NCBI GenBank assembly: GCA_021777755.1
Contig: JAJYDE010000001.1
Coordinates: forward strand, 122,077-186,076
DNA length: 64,000 nt
From: Deltaproteobacteria bacterium
GTDB lineage: Bacteria; Desulfobacterota; Syntrophobacteria; Syntrophobacterales; Syntrophobacteraceae
Reading direction: 5' to 3'
Part shown: piece after piece, positions 1 to 10,791 of the stretch
Layout of the letters: the number at the start of each line of letters is the position of its first letter
Numbering within the stretch: position 1 is the first letter of the stretch
The notes under the pieces: generated by a model
Told to the model about the DNA's origin: nothing
Databases searched by the model: none
The model's input: only the letters and a program-made list of their open reading frames with translations
Translations under genes and position numbers: made by a program

Positions 1-110
1 CGTGCCAGGTCGCGCCCGTGCTCCCCGGACAATTTGAGTTCCCGGTTGTCTATAAGCAGAAAATCGTTTCCGCTGCCGGTCATTTTCGTAAAAGGAATTT
101 TATTCGTCAT
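1..110 (-). CDS. dapF: Diaminopimelate epimerase, N-terminal part (cut by window edge)
   Basis: Reading the minus strand from an ATG at 110 gives MTNKIPFTKMTGSGNDFLL followed by an IDNR stretch. This matches the start of DapF, where FxKMxGxGNDF is diagnostic. DapF interconverts LL- and meso-diaminopimelate in the cytoplasm, the step before LysA in lysine synthesis and a supply of peptidoglycan cross-linker. Only about 36 codons are in the window and the frame runs off the left edge without a stop. The start overlaps the last 11 bases of lysA, so the two are translationally coupled at the end of the arg/lys operon. The catalytic Cys residues lie outside the window. Confidence 0.88.
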   Translation of the reverse strand, partial: MTNKIPFTKMTGSGNDFLLIDNRELKLSGEHGRDLA

Positions 111-1383
111 TTCGCCCGCCTTGGTCCTCTTCGGGAAAATCGGGGACGGTTTCGGGCCCGACCAGATCCTCCCAGGTTTCCCTTCGCCTGATGACGTGGT
201 AATGTTCGCCGTCCACGAGCACCTCCGCGGCCCGGGGCCGCGAATTGTAATTGGAGGACATGCTGAAGCCGTAGGCCCCGGCGCTCATAACCGCCAGATA
301 GTCGCCCTGGGCGGTAAGCGGCAGTTCTCGTTCCCTGGCCAGAAAGTCCCCCGACTCGCAGATGGGACCCACCACATCGACCATTTCGGTTTCCTGGAGG
401 CTTCTTGCCACCGGCTGCACGGTATGGTAGGAACCATAGAGGCTGGGGCGAATAAGATCGTTCATGGCCCCGTCGCAAATCACGAAATTTTTGGCCTGGG
501 TTCGTTTCGTATAGAGCACCTTGGTGACAAAAATACCGGCGTTTCCGACAATTACGCGCCCCGGCTCCAAGATCAGCTTGCAGTCGATATCTCCGAGTTC
601 CTGCAAAAGGGCCCTGGCATATTCGTGCGGCTGGGGAGGGGCTTCCTGATCGTAGACGATGCCCAGCCCTCCGCCCAGATCGAGGTAGCGAATTTGTGCC
701 CCGCGCAGGCGAAAGCGGTCGATAAGGGCGCGAAGCCGCTGTAGCGCGTCAACAAAAGGTGTGACGTCGGTAAGCTGGCTGCCGATATGGCAGTCAAGGC
801 CCACCAGATCGATGTTTTTGAGGCTTTTTGAATCTTCAAAGGCTCGCAGAGCGCTTTCGGCCGATATTCCGAATTTATTCTTCTTCATCCCCGTGGAAAT
901 ATAGGGGTGAGTATTGGGATCGATGTCGGGATTTACCCGCAGGGAAACCGATGCCTTTAAGTTCATCGCCTCGGCGCGCCGGTTGATCTGTTCGAGTTCC
1001 TGGATGGATTCGATATTGAACATCAGGATCTTTTCGCGCAGAGCAAAGTCGATTTCTTCCACCGTCTTGCCCACTCCCGAATAGACGATGCGATCCGAGG
1101 GGATCCGGGCCTTCAGCGCGCGGTAGAGTTCGCCCCCCGAGACGATATCGACCCCTCCGCCCATCGAGCCGAACAGTTTCAAAATGGCTATGTTGGAATT
1201 GGCCTTCACCGAATAACAGGTCAGGTGCTCCGCATTGGCAAAGGCCGAATCAAAGGTCAGGAAATGGTGCTTAAGAGTTGCCATACTGTAGATATAGCAG
1301 GGTGTGCCGACTTGTCGGGCTATCACCCTGACGGGCACATCCTCGCAGTAGAGTTCCTCTGCTTTGTATTGAAAATGGTGCAT
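100..1383 (-). CDS. lysA: Diaminopimelate decarboxylase
   Basis: PLP enzyme of the alanine-racemase fold that decarboxylates meso-diaminopimelate to lysine, the last step of lysine synthesis. The 427-residue protein is normal length. Visible landmarks are the PLP-lysine motif YSVKANSN near the N-terminus, HIGSQ, the glycine-rich GGGLG, EPGR (phosphate binding) and CESGDFLA with the substrate-contacting Cys. I chose ATG 1383 (MHHFQYK) over an upstream in-frame codon at 1428 because it leaves 12 bases after the preceding lipoprotein stop and has a purine-rich AAGGGAT upstream. dapF overlaps its end by 11 bases. Confidence 0.95.
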   Translation of the reverse strand: MHHFQYKAEELYCEDVPVRVIARQVGTPCYIYSMATLKHHFLTFDSAFANAEHLTCYSVKANSNIAILKLFGSMGGGVDIVSGGELYRALKARIPSDRIVYSGVGKTVEEIDFALREKILMFNIESIQELEQINRRAEAMNLKASVSLRVNPDIDPNTHPYISTGMKKNKFGISAESALRAFEDSKSLKNIDLVGLDCHIGSQLTDVTPFVDALQRLRALIDRFRLRGAQIRYLDLGGGLGIVYDQEAPPQPHEYARALLQELGDIDCKLILEPGRVIVGNAGIFVTKVLYTKRTQAKNFVICDGAMNDLIRPSLYGSYHTVQPVARSLQETEMVDVVGPICESGDFLARERELPLTAQGDYLAVMSAGAYGFSMSSNYNSRPRAAEVLVDGEHYHVIRRRETWEDLVGPETVPDFPEEDQGGRNDE

Positions 1384-1394
1384 GGAGTCATCCC

Positions 1395-2459
1395 TTAATG
1401 CGTCGGCAGGTTTCTCAACTCGACCCACTTGGAAAGCAGGCCTTCTTCATGCTTGTGCCCCGGGCTCACCGCGGAGACCGCGTAACGGTATGTCACCCCG
1501 CCTTGTGCGCGGTGATCGACAAAAGGCGGGTGCAACACCGGGTTTGCCGTCAGCCTGACAATTTCTTTGCCCTGCTTGCGGTAGACGTGGTAGCCGGCGG
1601 TTTTGCCTTCGTCTTCGAGCCAGTGCACTTCGATGCCGCCATGGACCGGTACCGCCCAGACTTTGCCGGGAGGAGGCGGAGGCGCGGAGCGCGGCCCCAT
1701 GACCGAAATTTTTCCGGAAGGCTCACCGTAGACATTTTCCGCGTCGATATGGCGAACCGGCACCACCCGGTAGACCGATTTTTGACCCGGGATGACCTGC
1801 CGATCGTAATAGGCGTCCCCTTTGACCAGCGGGGATACATCCTTCCAGATATCGGTGCTCGAAAGCCTTTGTACTCGAAAAGAAAGGGTGAAGGGCTTTA
1901 TGTCATGGCCTTCAATGTCCTTGGGCGATTGTTTCCACTCGATCAGGATTCCCTGCTGCTGCGTTGCAGCCCTCAGACCCACCGGAGCGACCGGACCGGG
2001 GTAGATTTTGGCAATGACCGGATTGGAGTGGCTGACCGTGTTGCCCTTGTCGTCGATGATGGCGATCTGGTAACGAAACGCCTTGTGATCGCAGACCTTG
2101 TGATCGCTCCACCCAAGCCTGCCGTCGGGGCCGGGCTTTGCGGTCGCCCCGTCCATGGTCTCCACCTGCAGTTGTGCCGGGGGTGGGCATTCGAGACAAT
2201 TGCGCTTGGCCCAGTCGACATCGTTTTTAAGAATGGAGTAGCGAATTTTCCTGGCTGCCCCGGCAGGAAGAGCGCTCCAGGAAATCTCCACGGCCCCGGG
2301 TTCGACCCTGGCGCTCAGATCGTTTATCCTCGGAGGAGGCGCGGAGCCTATGGGGCTTGGAAAGGTTTGATGCCCGCAACCTGAAAGAAGAGCGCTCAGA
2401 GCGCAAATCAAGATGCTCCCAAACCGCCCGTGTCTTGTTAAATCAGGCATAATTCGCAT
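1395..2459 (-). CDS. Putative fibronectin type III lipoprotein
   Basis: A 354-residue predicted outer-envelope lipoprotein. The N-terminus has basic residues, a hydrophobic stretch (about residues 14-26) and a lipobox LLSGC, so Cys would be lipidated. The rest contains two or more Ig/FnIII-like beta-sandwich segments, recognisable by PVGLRAATQQQGILIEW-type strands, SVYRVVPV and YRYAVSAV. It sits between argH (8 bases upstream) and lysA (12 bases downstream), so it is cotranscribed with amino-acid biosynthesis genes although no metabolic role is evident. The function is unknown. Proteins of this kind near lysA are typical of deltaproteobacteria, but that is recollection rather than a search. 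Confidence 0.8.
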   Translation of the reverse strand: MRIMPDLTRHGRFGSILICALSALLSGCGHQTFPSPIGSAPPPRINDLSARVEPGAVEISWSALPAGAARKIRYSILKNDVDWAKRNCLECPPPAQLQVETMDGATAKPGPDGRLGWSDHKVCDHKAFRYQIAIIDDKGNTVSHSNPVIAKIYPGPVAPVGLRAATQQQGILIEWKQSPKDIEGHDIKPFTLSFRVQRLSSTDIWKDVSPLVKGDAYYDRQVIPGQKSVYRVVPVRHIDAENVYGEPSGKISVMGPRSAPPPPPGKVWAVPVHGGIEVHWLEDEGKTAGYHVYRKQGKEIVRLTANPVLHPPFVDHRAQGGVTYRYAVSAVSPGHKHEEGLLSKWVELRNLPTH

Positions 2460-2466
2460 ACTCTCC

Positions 2467-3884
2467 CTATTCTTCCATCTGAGTGTTCTTTTTTGAACTC
2501 GCCTCGCGCGAGGCCAACTCAGCTTTCGCCCGAGCTATGGCTTCGGCTACCCTTGGAGCCCCCGTTCCCCCGACCGATTGCCTGCGTCCGACGATGCTTG
2601 AGATATCAAGGTAGGAGAAAACGTCCTCATCGAAGGCCATATGGAAAGTTTTGAGTTCGTCGAGCGAGCACTCGCCCAGTTCCTTGCCGGCCTGAATGCA
2701 GTATTGAACGATTCGCCCCGCCACATGATGGGCTTTGCGAAAAGGAACGCCACGCCTGGCCAGGTAATCGGCCAGATCGGTTGCCGCGGTAAAACCCTGC
2801 CCGGCCATCAGCGCCATTTTGTCTTTGTTGATGCGGATTTGGGGAAGCATTTTGCCAAGCAGGCGCAATGTTGCCCCGACCGTATCGACGGAATCGAAAA
2901 CCGGTTCCTTGTCTTCCTGCAGGTCGCGGTTATAAGCCAGCGGCAGCCCTTTTGCGATCGTAAGAAGCGCAAACAGGTTCCCGTAAACCCGACCGGTCTT
3001 GCCCCGCATCAACTCGGGCACATCCGGGTTTTTCTTCTGGGGCATGATGCTCGATCCGGTGCAAAACGCATCGCTTATCTCGACAAAGGCGAATTCGGCG
3101 CTCGACCAGATGACAAGCTCCTCGGCCATGCGACTGACGTGCATCATGAGGATTGCCGCGGTCGAACAAAACTCGATCATGTAGTCGCGGTCGCTTACCG
3201 CGTCCATCGAATTTCCAATGACCCGGGGGAAACCAAGCTCGCGGGCGGTCCATTCCATATCGGTGGGAAAGGCTGTGCCCGCAAGGGCCGCGCTGCCAAG
3301 AGGCATGACGTCGGTGCGGACCGAACACTCGCCAAGCCTGGCGAAATCGCGGCCGAACATTTCATAGTAAGCCATCAGGTGATGGGAGAAAAGTACCGGT
3401 TGGGCATGCTGCAGATGCGTAAAACCCGGCATGATCACATCGAGGTTTTCTTCCGCCATCTCCACCAGGGTCGATTGAACAAGGCTCACCAGGTCTCGTA
3501 TTTCGTTCAGCGCTTCGCGCATATAAAGCCGCATATCGAGCGCCACCTGGTCGTTTCGGCTCCTGGCTGTGTGGAGTTTGCCGCCGGTCTCGCCGATCCG
3601 GGCGGTAAGCTCGTTTTCGATCGCCATGTGGATGTCCTCCTGGGAGGCATCCAGCTTGATCTTTCCCCGTTCGATGTCACGAAGAATTTCACCGAGGGTT
3701 TGCACGATCAGGGAAGCCTCTTCGTGGGGGATTATCCCGCATTCGGCCAGCATGCGGCAGTGCGCAATGCTCCCCTCGATATCATGTCGATAGAGCCGGC
3801 TGTCGAAGTGAATCGAGGCGGTGTATTCCTCCACCAGTTTGTCGGTGGGCTGTTCGAAACGCCCATTCCACAGCTTTTCGGTCA

Positions 3885-3885
<1 letters not shown>
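2467..3885 (-). CDS. argH: Argininosuccinate lyase
   Basis: Cleaves argininosuccinate to arginine and fumarate, the last step of arginine synthesis. At 472 residues it has normal family length. The fumarase/aspartase superfamily signature GSSIMPQKKNPD (with the catalytic Ser) is present, as are TARSRNDQ and the TxLQHAQP-like THLQHAQP. The ATG at 3885 shares one base with the TGA of argG (TGATG), which shows translational coupling. It is the fifth gene of an argBDFGH run, all on the minus strand. A C-terminal Lys/Ser-rich extension follows the conserved core. Confidence 0.97.
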
Positions 3886-5093
<1,208 letters not shown>

Positions 5094-5125
5094 TACAAAA
5101 ATCTCCGTTCCATGAAAAAATTCTT

Positions 5126-6049
5126 TTAGAGCTCTTTACTGCCGATAAGCCAGTCAAGCAGCGCCATTTGCAGGTGAAGCCGATTTTCCGCCTGATCGAA
5201 CACGGGGGCCCGAGGGCTTTCAATGACCTCGGCGGTGATCTCTTCGCCACGGTGGGCGGGCAGGCAATGCAGAACCATGGCGTGAGAGGGCGCGCAGGAA
5301 AGGAGGCGCGAATTTATCTGATAGCGCTGAAAGGCCTGTATTCGCACCTTTGCCTCGTCTTCCTGGCCCATGCTGGCCCAGACGTCGGTATAGAGCACAT
5401 CGGCATTGGATACCGCCTGCTCGGGATCGGTGATCAGCCTGACTTTTCCGTTGGTTTCCCTGGAGGCGTGCTCGAAGAGTTCACTGTCCGGTTCGTATCC
5501 CGGAGGGCAGGCGAGATTTAGTGAAAAACCCAGGCGGCGGGCCGCGTTCATCCATGAATTGGCCACGTTGTTGCCATCCCCGATCCAGGCCACCGTGAGA
5601 TTTTCAAGCGAGCCGCGCTTTTCAAAGACGGTCAGAAGATCGGCCAGCACCTGGCATGGGTGAAAACGGTCGGTAAGAGCGTTTATTACCGGCACGGAGG
5701 CATACTTGGCCAGTTCTTCGACATCGCTGTGAGCAAAAGTGCGAACGACTATGGCGTCTATATAGCGGTCGAGCACCCGCGCCATGTCGGACAGGGGTTC
5801 ATGCCGGCTGATCTGGGTATCCTGGCCGGTCATGAAGATTGCCTGGCCTCCGAGCCGGAAAACAGCCGACTCGAAGGAGATCCGAGTTCTGGTCGAGGGT
5901 TTGAGAAAAACCAGGCCCGCGATTTTTCCTTCAAGAGATTTTGGCAAAACGCCCGCGGCAAGCTCGGACTTCATCTTTGCCGCCTTGGCGATCAGGCCCG
6001 AAATTTCCTCGGCCGAGAGGTCCAGGATCGAGAGCAGATCTCGCTTCAT
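5126..6049 (-). CDS. argF: Ornithine carbamoyltransferase
   Basis: Transfers carbamoyl phosphate to ornithine to give citrulline. The 307-residue protein carries the carbamoyl-phosphate motif STRTRISFE, the [10 protein letters not shown] ornithine/CP contact region and [12 protein letters not shown], the C-terminal ornithine-binding block. The product is anabolic OTC by context (between argD and argG) and by lack of any arcA/arcC neighbours. Its ATG overlaps the TGA of argD by 4 bases. Confidence 0.96.
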   Translation of the reverse strand: MKRDLLSILDLSAEEISGLIAKAAKMKSELAAGVLPKSLEGKIAGLVFLKPSTRTRISFESAVFRLGGQAIFMTGQDTQISRHEPLSDMARVLDRYIDAIVVRTFAHSDVEELAKYASVPVINALTDRFHPCQVLADLLTVFEKRGSLENLTVAWIGDGNNVANSWMNAARRLGFSLNLACPPGYEPDSELFEHASRETNGKVRLITDPEQAVSNADVLYTDVWASMGQEDEAKVRIQAFQRYQINSRLLSCAPSHAMVLHCLPAHRGEEITAEVIESPRAPVFDQAENRLHLQMALLDWLIGSKEL

Positions 6050-7248
6050 AGGGCTTCCTCTTTAAATGCTTCTTCCAGAATGGCGACCATCCGGTCGACT
6101 TCCGGCCGACCGGCGATAAGAGGGGGAACGAACCTCAAAACCTTATCGTGGGTGCAATTTATAATGGCGCCCTTCTCAAGGCACTTCGAGACAAATTTGC
6201 CCCCCGGCATGTCGAGTTCCATGCCCACCATGAGGCCTCGCCCGCGCACATGATTTACGAAGGGGAACCGGTATTCAAGTTCCCTCAGCCTGGAGACGAG
6301 ATAGGCTCCGGTCGCGCGGACCTTCTCCAGAAAACCGGGTTCGGAGACGACCTTGAGGGTGGCCAGGGCGGCCGAAGCCACCAGTGGCCCCCCTCCGAAT
6401 GTGGTGGCGTGGCTGCCGGGCGTAAAAGCCTCCGCCACTTCATCGGTGGCAAGCATGGCCCCCATGGGCAGTCCATTTGCCAGCCCCTTGGCCAGGGTCA
6501 TTATATCGGGGCTCATCGCCTCATGTTCGTAGGCAAAGAGCGAGCCTGTCCGGCCAAGCCCCGACTGGATCTCGTCGAAGATCAGCAGCAGGTTGTTTTC
6601 CCTGCAAAGCGCCTTGAGGTCCCGGAAATAGTCGGGCGAGGCAAAATTGAGACCGCCTTCTCCCTGGACCGGCTCGACCAGTACCGCGCAGGTCTTGTCC
6701 GTAATGGCCGCCTCGACCGCGGCAATCGAGTTGAAATCAACGTGGACAAAACCTTCGACCAGGGGTTCGAACCCCTTGTGCACCTTGCTTTGACCGGTTG
6801 CCGAAAGGGTCGCCATGGTGCGGCCGTGAAAGGAGTTTTTCATCGAAATGACATGAAACCTGCCAGGGCCGTAAAGATCGCTGCTGTGCTTTCTGGCGAG
6901 CTTTATGGCGGCTTCGTTGGCCTCCGCGCCCGAATTGCAGAAAAACACCTTATCGGCAAATGAAAGTCGTGTCAATTCCTGCGCAAGCTCAACTTGCGGA
7001 TAGGTATAAAACAGATTTGAGACATGGATGAGATTTCGCGCCCCCCGCTCGATAGCCCGGCTCACTTCCGGGTGGCAGTGGCCAAGGCCGCACACGGCTA
7101 TGCCCGACAAAAAATCGAGGTACTCCTTTCCCTTGTCATCCCAGAGCCTGCACCCTTCGCCTCTAACGAAAGCCACAGGAAATCTCGAATAGGTCCCGAA
7201 GATATGCCTGGCGCAAGCCTGCTCTATGTCTGCGTTAAACGAGTTCAT
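6046..7248 (-). CDS. argD: Acetylornithine aminotransferase
   Basis: Class III PLP aminotransferase converting N-acetylglutamate semialdehyde to N-acetylornithine; such enzymes often also serve succinyl-DAP aminotransfer in lysine synthesis. The 400-residue protein has [19 protein letters not shown], the PLP-aspartate motif [15 protein letters not shown] and the Schiff-base lysine in [12 protein letters not shown]. Its ATG at 7248 lies inside the end of argB (14-base overlap) with AAAGGCGG upstream. The overlap with both neighbours indicates a tight operon. Confidence 0.96.
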   Translation of the reverse strand: MNSFNADIEQACARHIFGTYSRFPVAFVRGEGCRLWDDKGKEYLDFLSGIAVCGLGHCHPEVSRAIERGARNLIHVSNLFYTYPQVELAQELTRLSFADKVFFCNSGAEANEAAIKLARKHSSDLYGPGRFHVISMKNSFHGRTMATLSATGQSKVHKGFEPLVEGFVHVDFNSIAAVEAAITDKTCAVLVEPVQGEGGLNFASPDYFRDLKALCRENNLLLIFDEIQSGLGRTGSLFAYEHEAMSPDIMTLAKGLANGLPMGAMLATDEVAEAFTPGSHATTFGGGPLVASAALATLKVVSEPGFLEKVRATGAYLVSRLRELEYRFPFVNHVRGRGLMVGMELDMPGGKFVSKCLEKGAIINCTHDKVLRFVPPLIAGRPEVDRMVAILEEAFKEEAL

Positions 7249-8134
7249 TGTTTTGTCCGCCGCCTTTCAAAATTTCGGTCCCGATCCCCGCGTCCGTGAA
7301 CATTTCAAGCAAAATCGCATGAGGCAGTCTGCCATCGACTATGTGAACCTTTGCCGCTCCCGCATCGATGGCATCCAGTGCGCATCGCACCTTGGGGATC
7401 ATCCCTCCGCTCAACGTTCCGTCGCTAATAGCCGTTTCGACCTGGTGGGCCGTCATGCTCGATATGAGTTCGCCCTGGGCGTCGAGAACTCCGGGCACAT
7501 CGGTCATGAGCACGAGTTTATCGGCCTGCAGAGCTCCGGCGATCGCCCCGGCGACCAGATCGGCGTTTATGTTGTAGGTTTCCCCGTTTTCGCCGGTACC
7601 CACCGGCGCAACGACCGGGATTATATCGCTTTGCGAAAATATTTGCAGTATCTCCAGGTTTATCTTGGTGACCTCGCCCACCAGCCCTATGTCGATTATT
7701 TCGGCCGGCCTGTCCTGCGCGGCTTCTCGAACGATCTTGAGCTTTCTGGCTTCGATGAGTCTGCCGTCCTTGCCGCTAAGTCCGACCGCTCGACCGCCGT
7801 GCCTGTTTATGAGCGAAGCTATTTCCTTGTTGACCTTTCCGGCCAGCACCATTTCCACAATATCCATGGTTTCGGCGTCGGTAATACGCATTCCCTGGCA
7901 AAATTCGCTCTTCTTGCCTATCCGCTCGAGCATCCTGCCTATCTGCGGACCGCCCCCGTGGACCACAACCGGGTTTATCCCGATGTACTTCATCAGGACC
8001 ACGTCCTTTGCGAAGCTCTCCTTCAAATCTTCGTCCACCATGGCGTGACCGCCGTATTTTATGACGATGGTCTTCTGATAGAACCGGCGGATATAGGGAA
8101 GAGCCTCAACCAGTATATTTGCCTTTTCAATCAT
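7235..8134 (-). CDS. argB: Acetylglutamate kinase
   Basis: Phosphorylates N-acetylglutamate, the second and commonly feedback-controlled step of arginine synthesis. Amino-acid kinase fold: KYGGHAM near the N-terminus, VHGGGPQI, and LTDVPGVLD. The protein has about 299 residues. I prefer ATG 8134 ([10 protein letters not shown]) to an in-frame TTG at 8149 because AAGGAAAG lies 5-12 bases upstream of the ATG. It is the first gene of the argBDFGH-lysA-dapF operon. argA/argJ and argC are not in the window. Confidence 0.96.
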   Translation of the reverse strand: MIEKANILVEALPYIRRFYQKTIVIKYGGHAMVDEDLKESFAKDVVLMKYIGINPVVVHGGGPQIGRMLERIGKKSEFCQGMRITDAETMDIVEMVLAGKVNKEIASLINRHGGRAVGLSGKDGRLIEARKLKIVREAAQDRPAEIIDIGLVGEVTKINLEILQIFSQSDIIPVVAPVGTGENGETYNINADLVAGAIAGALQADKLVLMTDVPGVLDAQGELISSMTAHQVETAISDGTLSGGMIPKVRCALDAIDAGAAKVHIVDGRLPHAILLEMFTDAGIGTEILKGGGQNNELV

Positions 8135-8158
8135 CTGCTTTCCTTGCAAGAAACAAAA

Positions 8159-8191
8159 AATCCTCCCTTTCCGCGCTCAGGCGGGAGGATT
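8159..8191 (-). terminator. Intrinsic terminator or leader attenuator between cbiB and argB
   Basis: Inverted repeat AATCCTCCC (8159-8167) and GGGAGGATT (8183-8191). On the minus strand the stem is followed at once by six U residues (8160-8155). It can end the cbiA-cbiP-cbiB transcript. It also lies between a candidate promoter (8217-8245) and the argB ribosome-binding site (8139-8146), so it would fall inside the arg operon leader. Confidence 0.7.
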
Positions 8192-8216
8192 GATAATAGA
8201 GACACTTTTTTTCAGG

Positions 8217-8245
8217 AATTTAAAGGATTATGGAAACCGTTTCAA
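8217..8245 (-). promoter_or_regulatory. Candidate sigma-70 promoter for the arg operon
   Basis: On the minus strand TTGAAA (8245-8240) is separated by 17 bases from TAAATT (8222-8217). This gives 5/6 and 4/6 matches to the -35 and -10 consensus. It lies just downstream of the cbiB stop and upstream of argB. No recognisable ARG box was seen. Confidence 0.4.
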
Positions 8246-8258
8246 CGATTTTCGACCG

Positions 8259-9221
8259 TCATGAGCTCCGAACGGCCCACATGATGAGCAGGGCCGCCAG
8301 GAAAGCCAGTCCCGAGCCTAGGTACATAAGGCGGATCATACGGTCGTAGGTTTCAATCGTTATCGGGTGCACGGGTTCACCCAGACAGGGTTTTTCGATA
8401 GTAGTCCCGAAATAGCGGCTCGCCCCTCCCAGCCGAATGCCCAGCCCCCCCGCGGCCGCGGCCTCGGGATATCCGGCGTTGGGGCTTTTCATCTTCCGCG
8501 CATCCCTTCTCATGATTCGGGCGGCCGCCCGCCAGTCCAGGCCCGAGCAGGCGCATGCGCCCACCATGAGCCATCCGCTGATCCTGGCCGGGATCCAGTT
8601 GGCGACGTCGTCGGCCCGGGCGGCGAAAGAACCGAAGAAGCGGTAACGTTCGTTTTTGTACCCCAGCATGGAATCCATCGTGTTTACGGCCTTGTAGAGA
8701 ACGGCCCCGACCGGCCCGCCAAGAGCGAGAAAGAATAGAGGTGCCACGATTCCATCGGAGAAGTTTTCGGAAACGGTTTCCACCAGGGCGCGCAAAATGC
8801 CCCCCCGGTCGAGATGTGAAGTCTCCCGGCTGACGATTAACGACAGGCGCGAGCGGGCAAGGGCGATATCTCCTGTTCGAAGGGCCTGTGCGACTTTACG
8901 CGATTCATCGTGCAGGCCGCGGGTGGCAAGCGTCGTATAGGCAAGCCATATGGCGGCAAGCTCTGCTAAAACCCTGTGAAAAAGGCTTGAGAGAACCAAA
9001 AAGCCGATTGCGCCAAGCAGGACCACTTCCATCACGAAGGCCCACAGAAGGAAGCCTGAAAATCTCATGCGGACCGGGGAAGCGTTTTGCGAATAAAGAG
9101 CCTTTTCGGCCCGGGAAATGAGCCTGCCGATCCAGCGCACCGGGTGGGGCATCCATCGCGGATCTCCCGTCGCGAGGTCTAAAAAATAGGCGCAAACCAA
9201 CTGCCAGGGCAGGAAAGCCAC
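8259..9221 (-). CDS. cbiB: Adenosylcobinamide-phosphate synthase (CobD/CbiB)
   Basis: Integral membrane enzyme that attaches the aminopropanol (or its phosphate) arm to adenosylcobyric acid. The 320-residue protein has the family N-terminus LDLATGDPRWMPHPVRWIG, multiple hydrophobic segments, the ETVSENFSDGIVAPLFF block and NTMDSMLGYKNERYRFFG. The start is GTG at 9221, with GGAAG 6 bases upstream. It is the last gene of cbiA-cbiP-cbiB, 21 bases after cbiP, and acts directly on the product of CbiP. Confidence 0.95.
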   Translation of the reverse strand: MAFLPWQLVCAYFLDLATGDPRWMPHPVRWIGRLISRAEKALYSQNASPVRMRFSGFLLWAFVMEVVLLGAIGFLVLSSLFHRVLAELAAIWLAYTTLATRGLHDESRKVAQALRTGDIALARSRLSLIVSRETSHLDRGGILRALVETVSENFSDGIVAPLFFLALGGPVGAVLYKAVNTMDSMLGYKNERYRFFGSFAARADDVANWIPARISGWLMVGACACSGLDWRAAARIMRRDARKMKSPNAGYPEAAAAGGLGIRLGGASRYFGTTIEKPCLGEPVHPITIETYDRMIRLMYLGSGLAFLAALLIMWAVRSS

Positions 9222-9242
9222 CGCACTTCCACCTTTCTGTGT

Positions 9243-10781
9243 TTACCCGATTACTTCCTTGAGGATCCGGTCCACATCCACATGCCGGCCCACGAATTCG
9301 GCAAGCCGTTCGTATTGCTCTTCCTTCCAAACACCGAAGGAGAAGTTGTCCGAAATTGCGCAAGCGACCTTGCCGGACCTGTTTGCGACATACTCGAGGA
9401 ACCCGTTGCGGAAGCCGTCGTTGTCGAAAATACCGTGGATGTAGGTGCCCCAGGCGCTCCCGTCGGGCCGGGAGAGCCCGTCCCGGATATCCGCGGACTT
9501 TCCGTCCCGCCGCGAGATCCTGAAAAGGGGTCTTGCCATCCCGCTCGAAACGCTTCGACCCATGTGAATTTCATAGCCCGCAAGCACCTCGATCGAGCAG
9601 GGAAACGGCAGGGATTGGCAGATAAGGCCGGCTTCGACCTGCGAGGTGGTCTTTTCCGGGTACATCTCCGTTTCCATATCCAGAAGGCCGAGGCCAGGGA
9701 TAACTTTTATACAACTTTCCACCCCGTGGGGGTCGCGCACGACACCGCCCATCATCTGGTAGCCTCCGCAAAGGCCGACCACGACCCCGCCCGATTTGTG
9801 GAAGGCCGAAAGCGCGTCCGCCATGCCCGTTTTACGAAGCGCGTCGAGGTCTTCAATCGTGTTTTTGCTCCCCGGAATGATCACCGCGTCGAAGCCGAAA
9901 ACTTGCGCGGCTTTTTCGAAATAGACCAACTCCACCCGCGGATCGCTTTCGAAGGGATCAAAATCGGTATAGTTGGAGATGAAGGGAAGGCGGACGATAC
10001 CGATGCGAAGCGCTTCGGGCGCGGCTCCATTGCGCCTTGCCGACATCTTTCTGCCAAGGGCCACCGAATCTTCTTCCGCAAGTCCGATATCCTGGAAATA
10101 GGGTACAACGCCAAGGACGGGGATGCCCGAGCGCTCCTCCAGGATCTTCACCCCGTCTTCGAAAAGGCGCGGGTCCCCGCGCAGCTTGTTGACGATAAAG
10201 CCCATGATGCGCTCCCGCTCGGAACCCGAAAGCAGGGAGTAGCTGCCAAGAAGCGAGGCGAAAATCCCCCCCCGGTCGATGTCTCCAACCAGAATGCATC
10301 GGGCATCGGCCATCTCCGCCATGGCCATATTCACCAGATCGTGGGCTTTGAGATTGAGTTCCACCGCGCTCCCGGCCCCTTCGATCACTATCAGGTCGTT
10401 TTTGTCCCGAAGCCTTTCAAAGGCGCCCCGCACAACGGAAACGAGTTCTTTTTTATATTCGTAGTAGTGTGCCGCCGAGAAATTCCCGATCGCCCGCCCG
10501 AGCACAATCACCTGGGAGCCCATTTGCGAAGTTGGCTTCAGCAGGACGGGATTCATGTCCACATGAGGCTCGATCCCCGCCGCTTCGGCCTGGACCACCT
10601 GGGCGCGCCCCATCTCGCCTCCCTGCGGGGTGATGAACGAATTGAGGGCCATGTTTTGCGCCTTGAAAGGCGCCACCCGGTAGCCGGCGTTTCGAAAAAT
10701 CCGGCAAAAAGCCGCCGCCAGAACACTTTTGCCCACATCCGAGCCCGTTCCAAGAAACATGATCGATTTTGCACCGCACAT
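9243..10781 (-). CDS. cobQ: Cobyric acid synthase
   Basis: CobQ/CbiP amidates the b, d, e and g side chains of adenosylcobyrinic acid a,c-diamide using glutamine. The 512-residue protein has an N-terminal P-loop-like domain (MFLGTGSDVGKS), DIDRGGIFAS, and a C-terminal class I glutaminase-like domain with GLCGGYQMMGG (nucleophile Cys) and YIHGIFDND (His). The AGGAGG that overlaps the cbiA stop codon lies 13 bases before the ATG, longer than usual. It is the middle gene of the operon. Confidence 0.96.
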   Translation of the reverse strand: MCGAKSIMFLGTGSDVGKSVLAAAFCRIFRNAGYRVAPFKAQNMALNSFITPQGGEMGRAQVVQAEAAGIEPHVDMNPVLLKPTSQMGSQVIVLGRAIGNFSAAHYYEYKKELVSVVRGAFERLRDKNDLIVIEGAGSAVELNLKAHDLVNMAMAEMADARCILVGDIDRGGIFASLLGSYSLLSGSERERIMGFIVNKLRGDPRLFEDGVKILEERSGIPVLGVVPYFQDIGLAEEDSVALGRKMSARRNGAAPEALRIGIVRLPFISNYTDFDPFESDPRVELVYFEKAAQVFGFDAVIIPGSKNTIEDLDALRKTGMADALSAFHKSGGVVVGLCGGYQMMGGVVRDPHGVESCIKVIPGLGLLDMETEMYPEKTTSQVEAGLICQSLPFPCSIEVLAGYEIHMGRSVSSGMARPLFRISRRDGKSADIRDGLSRPDGSAWGTYIHGIFDNDGFRNGFLEYVANRSGKVACAISDNFSFGVWKEEQYERLAEFVGRHVDVDRILKEVIG

Positions 10782-10791
10782 CTTGAAGCGA

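Noticed and set aside
1398..2384. 328-codon plus-strand frame opposite the FnIII lipoprotein
   Set aside because: The minus-strand frame has a lipobox and operon spacing; the plus frame has no recognisable feature.
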